Below are positions 6,080 to 9,386 of a stretch of 9,386 bases of DNA, in pieces. The stretch's first letter is position 1. Each line of letters starts with the position of its first letter. The notes under the pieces were generated by a model. The model did not search any database. It was given only the letters and a program-made list of their open reading frames with translations, and was not told where the DNA came from. The DNA is from an uncultured Elusimicrobium sp. GTDB lineage: Bacteria > Elusimicrobiota > Elusimicrobia > Elusimicrobiales > Elusimicrobiaceae. The position numbers and the translations under genes were made by a program. The DNA is taken from NCBI GenBank assembly GCA_946061795.1, contig CAMGSK010000055.1:1-9386 (forward strand), written 5' to 3'.

Positions 6080-6829
6080 ATGGAACAAGACCTTGTTTAC
6101 GCGGACAACGACAAACAAGAAGAAACGGCGAAAGTGTTGTCTTTGGTATCGCACAAACTCAAAACGCCGCTCTCCATTATCAACGGATATTCGGAGGCGA
6201 TTCTTTCTCAGTCGTCTAAAGAAAAATTCTCTCCTTTTACCGCCAAAGCTTTGGAAGAAATCAACAAACAGGGCACCAAACTTTACGGATTGGTGGACAA
6301 ACTGTTGTTTTTTAACAAAGTGGCCAGCCTGCAGCCGAAAGATTTGGCGATGAAAACGCTCAACCTGAAAGAACTGGTGCAAGAGGCGGTGAAAGAAGCC
6401 CGGGCTTCCCGCACGGCCGACGCGCCCGACACCGCGGGAAGAGATGTGAACGTGGAAATAGACTGTCCTTTTTCTTTGGAAATCAAAGCCGACGAGGAAT
6501 TATTGGGCTTTCTGATAAAAGAACTGCTGATCAACGCCGCCAAATTTAACAATAAAGCGGAAAAAATCATCAAAGTACAATGCGCCCATCACGGAGAAAG
6601 CATCTCCGTATCCGTGCGGGACTTCGGGGAAGGCGTCCGCCCGCAGGACGTAAATCAAATTTTTGAACGTTTCTATCAAGTGGATGATTATTTTACGGGC
6701 CAGGTGGACGGCTGGGGGCTGGGACTGCCCTGCGTCAAAAAGATTTTGGAATTGCACGGCGGCAGCATCAGCGTCGTGTCCGACAGAGGGTTAGGCTCCA
6801 TCTTTACGGTGAGCCTTCCGGCGGCATGA
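6080..6829 (+). CDS. Soluble sensor-less histidine kinase (HisKA + HATPase_c)
   Basis: The 249-residue protein is an almost minimal two-component kinase. It has a dimerisation/phosphoacceptor domain (about 15-85) with H-box VSHKLKTPLSIINGYSE and His25 as the likely phosphorylated residue, followed by an ATPase domain (about 95-248). The N-box ELLINAAKF contains Asn152, the G1 box is DFGEG (181-185), the F-box region is IFERFYQVD, and the G2 box is GWGLGL (211-216). It has no transmembrane segment and only about 20 residues before the H-box, so it carries no sensor domain and must act in the cytoplasm through partners. The residue after the histidine is Lys rather than the usual Glu/Asp. No response regulator gene is in the window. 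It overlaps the next gene by 4 bases, which points to that product as a partner. Confidence 0.93.
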   Translation: MEQDLVYADNDKQEETAKVLSLVSHKLKTPLSIINGYSEAILSQSSKEKFSPFTAKALEEINKQGTKLYGLVDKLLFFNKVASLQPKDLAMKTLNLKELVQEAVKEARASRTADAPDTAGRDVNVEIDCPFSLEIKADEELLGFLIKELLINAAKFNNKAEKIIKVQCAHHGESISVSVRDFGEGVRPQDVNQIFERFYQVDDYFTGQVDGWGLGLPCVKKILELHGGSISVVSDRGLGSIFTVSLPAA

Positions 6830-7329
6830 ACGAACTGGATATGGAAAACATCTTGGCGCAGACGGACGGCCTGCGCTCTTGGGCCGCACAGGCGGCCGGG
6901 GAACTGCGCGATTTTAGCCGCAGGCTGGAACTGATACTGAGCCAAGACCACAAAAAAATCGCCGTCCGGGACGCTTCTTTCTCCGCCGATTTCGGCGCAT
7001 TCTGCACGCGCCTGCGCCAAGAGACGGACGAACGTCTGGACTATTGGCAGCGGGCCAGGACCTCCCTGCGCGGAGCCAAAACGCAGGATGACTATACCTC
7101 TTCGCTGGCCGGCAAAAGTTTTTGCATGAAAGCCAAAGCGCTCTCCCGCTCCTGTGACGAATTTACCACCGCTTATGATTGTTTCTGCCGCTTTTACAAA
7201 AATTATACGCTCTCCAAGCTGCCCGTTTGGCTGCTGACCTCTTGCTGCGATGATTTGAACAATCTGACGGGCAAAATTTTATTTCTGGCCAGAGAAACGG
7301 CCAAAAAGACGGAAAAACGGGGGAATTAA
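6826..7329 (+). CDS. Seven-cysteine helical protein coupled to the histidine kinase
   Basis: I do not recognise a family. The 167-residue product has no signal peptide or convincing membrane segment and looks all-helical. It contains seven cysteines (60, 100, 110, 119, 121, 140, 141), including a CFC and a CC pair, which is high for a presumed cytoplasmic protein and might reflect metal or Fe-S binding, or simply buried thiols. The ATG overlaps the kinase TGA in ATGA and there is no good Shine-Dalgarno, so translation is probably by re-initiation from the kinase gene. A second ATG at 6841 is possible but no better placed. By position it may modulate or sense for the sensor-less kinase; that is inference from coupling alone. 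Confidence 0.8.
   Translation: MNELDMENILAQTDGLRSWAAQAAGELRDFSRRLELILSQDHKKIAVRDASFSADFGAFCTRLRQETDERLDYWQRARTSLRGAKTQDDYTSSLAGKSFCMKAKALSRSCDEFTTAYDCFCRFYKNYTLSKLPVWLLTSCCDDLNNLTGKILFLARETAKKTEKRGN
7319..7323 (+). promoter_or_regulatory. Ribosome binding site of the AI-2E family gene
   Basis: GGGGG lies inside the last codons of the preceding gene, seven bases before the ATG at 7331 and ten before the adjacent ATG at 7334. The first ATG is favoured by spacing, but either could be used. Confidence 0.6.
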
Positions 7330-7330
7330 C

Positions 7331-8356
7331 ATGATGACAGACCAAACAAGCTGGTACTGGCAAAAAATGAGCGCACTGTGCCTGACGATTATCGCCGCCG
7401 GCGTTATTACGGCCGGTTTGGTTTACACGCGGGCACTCATGATTCCGCTGGTCATCGCTATTTTCTTTTACACCATTTTGGCGCAGTCCGCCTCGCTTTT
7501 GCACCGGAAACTTTCGTTCCCCGCCTGGTTGGCGCTGACGGTGTCCATCTTATTTTTTGCCCTATGTTTCAGCGGCATTATTTATTTTACCGTTAATTCC
7601 GTAGGCGGGTTTTTAAAAGGGGCGGAAGTGTATCGGGACAATTTACTCGCCACCGCGTCGGACTTGGTCAACAATCTTTCCGCCCACGGCGTGGCGCTGG
7701 ACAAAACGTCCATCATTAACTATCTGCGGGAACTGCCGCTGTTTGACTGGTTTAAAAATTTCGGCGGGCAGCTTTTCTCCCTGGCCTCTAACGCTACGTT
7801 AATTATTTTGTTTATCATTTTCCTGCTTATCGGAGAAAAAAAGGCCATTCCCGGAGCGGCGGTCAATCCCACGGTGCAGGAAATGCTTTCCAACGTATCC
7901 AAATACCTGTCGGTTAAACTGGTCACCTCTTTGGCGACGGGCATTATCGTGGGGCTTATTTTGATTTTCTTCAAGGTGAAACTGGCTTTCTTGTTTGCTC
8001 TGCTAGCCTTCTTGCTCAATTTCATCCCCAGTGTGGGCTCTATTGTGGCGGTGCTACTTCCCGCCCCTGTATTGTTCTTACAGTTCGGTTTCGGGGGGCA
8101 CTTCTTTGTGGTGCTGGGACTGATGACGGCCACAGAATTCACCATAGGCAACTTAATTGAGCCCCGCTTCTTGGGAGAAGGCATGGATTTGCATCCGGTG
8201 GTGGTCATCGCTTCTTTGATTTTTTGGAGTTTGGTATGGGGCGTACCGGGAGCGTTTCTGTCCGTACCCATTACGGCGTCCATCAAAATCATCCTGGGAA
8301 AAATCAAACATACCCGGGTCGTGGCGGAACTCTTGGCCGGACGGCTGCCGCGCTGA
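7331..8356 (+). CDS. AI-2E/PerM family membrane transporter
   Basis: The 341-residue polytopic inner-membrane protein belongs to the AI-2E transporter (YdiK/PerM/TqsA) superfamily. It has about eight hydrophobic segments: two pairs near 13-55 and 63-90, a soluble stretch about 95-145 typical of the family, one near 150-168, and a closely packed set from about 195 to 320. The family signatures are clear in LLNFIPSVGSIVAVLLP (228-244) and in the region from GNLIEPRFLG (273-282) through HPVVVIASL to WGVPGAFLSVP (303-313). Characterised members include TqsA, linked to autoinducer-2 export, and Na+/H+ antiporters; the substrate here cannot be read from sequence. It is the last gene of the operon, one base after the preceding stop, and ends just before a strong terminator. 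Confidence 0.95.
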   Translation: MMTDQTSWYWQKMSALCLTIIAAGVITAGLVYTRALMIPLVIAIFFYTILAQSASLLHRKLSFPAWLALTVSILFFALCFSGIIYFTVNSVGGFLKGAEVYRDNLLATASDLVNNLSAHGVALDKTSIINYLRELPLFDWFKNFGGQLFSLASNATLIILFIIFLLIGEKKAIPGAAVNPTVQEMLSNVSKYLSVKLVTSLATGIIVGLILIFFKVKLAFLFALLAFLLNFIPSVGSIVAVLLPAPVLFLQFGFGGHFFVVLGLMTATEFTIGNLIEPRFLGEGMDLHPVVVIASLIFWSLVWGVPGAFLSVPITASIKIILGKIKHTRVVAELLAGRLPR

Positions 8357-8395
8357 TCCAACCGGAAAAAGTCAGAAAAGTAAGGATTTGAACAC

Positions 8396-8428
8396 AAAAA
8401 CCCCGGGCGTAAGCCCGGGGAATTTTTT
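8396..8428. terminator. Strong bidirectional rho-independent terminator
   Basis: CCCCGGGC (8401-8408) and GCCCGGGG (8413-8420) form a perfect 8-bp stem with a GTAA tetraloop. On the plus strand TTTTTT follows (8423-8428) and terminates the kinase/AI-2E operon. On the minus strand TTTTT (8400-8396) follows and terminates the convergent gene whose stop is at 8440. Confidence 0.95.
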
Positions 8429-8439
8429 ATTTCAAATGT

Positions 8440-8991
8440 TTATTCTTCCTGCGCCGCAGGAGGCATATCCCGGCGGATACGGGCAAACAATCCCTTTTCC
8501 GTGGCGCGGGTCAAGAAGCTTTCCCATTCGGCAGGGGACATTTCAAATTCATCCTTTACAATAAACGAAATTTCACGCGCGGCGTCTTTACCCAAAGTAC
8601 GTCCGTTGGCGTACTCCCGTTCCAGTTCCACATAACGGCTGGCGACGGCCTCGTCAATTTCATCTTGAGAATAGGAGATCTGTCCTTCCTCCTGCATGGT
8701 ATTGGTGTCAATTATGCCCTTTGCAGGCGCCTGCGCGCCTTGCACGGCTTCCGTCTGAGCCGGGTCTTGTATTTGGGACGGGGCGTCTTGAGAAGGAATG
8801 GGCGAAGCGGACACGGAGGACTGTTCTTCGCGCGGTCCGGGACGGCGCGCGTCGGAAGCGGCGGAAGAAGGCTCGCTCATGCGGGTTTCTCTTCCGGCCA
8901 AAAAATTGGAACATGCAGCAGGATGCACGATAAAATATACGCTGAAGACAATAAACAGCAACACGACGGTTTTCAGAAGAATTTTAATCAC
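8440..8991 (-). CDS. Membrane-anchored protein with low-complexity linker and helical C-terminal domain
   Basis: I do not recognise a family. The 183-residue product has an N-terminal hydrophobic segment (about 3-23) that is probably an uncleaved anchor. A long Ser/Pro/Gln/Ala-rich linker without predicted structure follows (about 35-95), then a compact acidic helical domain (about 106-175; it includes ISYSQDEIDEAVASRY and MSPAEWESFL). The likely topology is a single-pass inner-membrane protein with the domain displayed in the periplasm on a flexible tether. The start is GTG at 8991. AAGGAGG lies only four bases upstream of it, a short spacing, and no ATG is available nearby. It follows the 9056 gene after 64 bases and converges with the AI-2E gene at the shared terminator. 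Confidence 0.82.
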   Translation of the reverse strand: MIKILLKTVVLLFIVFSVYFIVHPAACSNFLAGRETRMSEPSSAASDARRPGPREEQSSVSASPIPSQDAPSQIQDPAQTEAVQGAQAPAKGIIDTNTMQEEGQISYSQDEIDEAVASRYVELEREYANGRTLGKDAAREISFIVKDEFEMSPAEWESFLTRATEKGLFARIRRDMPPAAQEE

Positions 8992-8995
8992 AAGG

Positions 8996-9002
8996 CCTCC
9001 TT
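8996..9002 (-). promoter_or_regulatory. Shine-Dalgarno with short spacing to a GTG start
   Basis: Minus-strand AAGGAGG is followed by CCTT and GTG at 8991. The spacing of four bases is tighter than for other genes here. No alternative ATG lies at a better distance, so GTG remains the best call. Confidence 0.65.
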
Positions 9003-9023
9003 AATAAACGCCCCTACTTGTTA

Positions 9024-9032
9024 AGAATACCA
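9024..9032 (-). promoter_or_regulatory. Candidate extended -10 promoter for the 8440-8991 gene
   Basis: Minus strand reads TTTGGTATTCT. TATTCT (9029-9024) matches four of six -10 bases and is preceded by TGG. A start near 9017 would leave a leader of about 25 bases carrying the AAGGAGG site. The -35 is poor, and read-through from the upstream gene is an alternative. Confidence 0.35.
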
Positions 9033-9055
9033 AATTTTGGCCGCGGCGAACACGT

Positions 9056-9386
9056 CTATCGCCCTCCGACAGAAGTTTCCCCGCCCTGCAGCACGGCTAC
9101 GCTGCGGGCAAACTGAGGGTTGCGCAGGATTTCCTGCATTACTTGGGCAAACTCCGGATTTTGCGTGTGTTTGTCCATAATTTGCGGCACTTGGGGATAT
9201 TGCCGGACCAAATCCGCCATCCGGTCCGAACTCAAAACGGCCAAATCTATTTCTCTTCCCGTCGCCTCTTGTAAATCCGCATAAAACGCCTGCAAGGCAG
9301 GATTGTCTTTGTAATCCGACAAAATGGAAGCCACCGTTTGCTGCGCTTGAAGACGGGCCGCATCGGCCGTCAGCGGAGCGTCCCCC
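9056..9386 (-). CDS. 3' part of an unrecognised gene running off the right edge, with NP-type helical repeats
   Basis: Only the last 109 residues are in the window; the frame is open to the right edge, so the start lies outside. An in-frame GTG at 9334 has no ribosome site and is unlikely to be the start. The visible part is helical and rich in Gln and Ala. It contains three spaced segments of similar form: NPALQAFYADLQ, NPEFAQVMQEIL and NPQFARSVAVLQ. They recall the NP-containing helices of STI1-like chaperone-binding motifs, but the match is by eye only. The end is GGETSVGGR and a TAG stop. No membrane segment is visible. No clear terminator follows before the next gene on the same strand, so co-transcription is possible. 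Confidence 0.7.
   Translation of the reverse strand, partial: GDAPLTADAARLQAQQTVASILSDYKDNPALQAFYADLQEATGREIDLAVLSSDRMADLVRQYPQVPQIMDKHTQNPEFAQVMQEILRNPQFARSVAVLQGGETSVGGR

Noticed and set aside
5807..6382. A minus-strand frame spanning the beta-barrel/kinase junction.
   Set aside because: It crosses the boundary of two well-supported genes, is Phe/Arg/Val-rich in the manner of antisense translation and has no ribosome site.
3858..9044. A shared 12-base block AAATTTTGGCCG at about 3859-3870 and 9033-9044, both upstream of minus-strand genes.
   Set aside because: A few matches of this length are expected by chance in a window of this size, and the block sits at different distances from the predicted promoter elements.
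1..9386. Mobile elements, CRISPR arrays, tRNA or rRNA genes.
   Set aside because: No transposase-like frame, no regularly spaced direct repeats, and no rRNA-like or tRNA-like sequence was seen on either strand.

Overview
The window comes from a Gram-negative-type bacterium. Evidence for this is a canonical SecA with a zinc-binding tail, several Sec-exported proteins, and a predicted outer-membrane beta-barrel that ends in phenylalanine. Base composition looks roughly balanced by eye. Genes are tightly packed, with 4-base stop/start overlaps, strong GGAGG-type ribosome sites and clear rho-independent terminators. My best guess for the lineage is Elusimicrobiota (gut type), but this is an impression from protein style, not something the sequence proves. 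I see no tRNA, rRNA, CRISPR array, insertion sequence, phage or plasmid genes. This looks like a chromosomal housekeeping region with several uncharacterised envelope genes.

Layout. (1) 13-2936, minus strand: secA, then a small membrane-anchored protein with a four-cysteine tail whose ATG overlaps the secA stop. A promoter candidate lies at about 2988-3017. (2) 3091-3795, minus: a secreted, lysine-rich coiled-coil protein of unknown function, with its own sigma-70-like promoter, a perfect Shine-Dalgarno before a GTG start, and its own terminator. (3) 3937-5106, minus: a secreted purple-acid-phosphatase-like protein in which every expected metal ligand I can place has been replaced. (4) 5177-8356, plus: a four-gene operon of a beta-barrel protein, a soluble histidine kinase with no sensor domain, a seven-cysteine helical protein coupled to the kinase, and an AI-2E/PerM family membrane protein. 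It ends at a strong bidirectional terminator. (5) 8440-8991, minus: a membrane-anchored protein with a low-complexity linker. (6) 9056-9386, minus: the 3' end of a gene that continues past the right edge.

How they may work together. SecA powers export of preproteins, and at least three products here carry Sec signal peptides (3091-3795, 3937-5106, 5177-6070). The last two are divergently transcribed from a 70-bp gap with near mirror-image extended -10 elements placed so that both messages should be leaderless or nearly so. The most notable item is the phosphoesterase-fold protein. It keeps the glycines, prolines and YER signature around the active site but has D to N, H to N, H to A and N to E changes at all seven ligand or catalytic positions. 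It is therefore probably a secreted pseudoenzyme with a binding or structural role. The operon pairing an orphan kinase with an outer-membrane protein and a seven-cysteine partner is the second item worth attention.

No gene-free stretch longer than 300 bases is present. The longest gaps (2937-3090 and 3796-3936) are accounted for by promoters and terminators.
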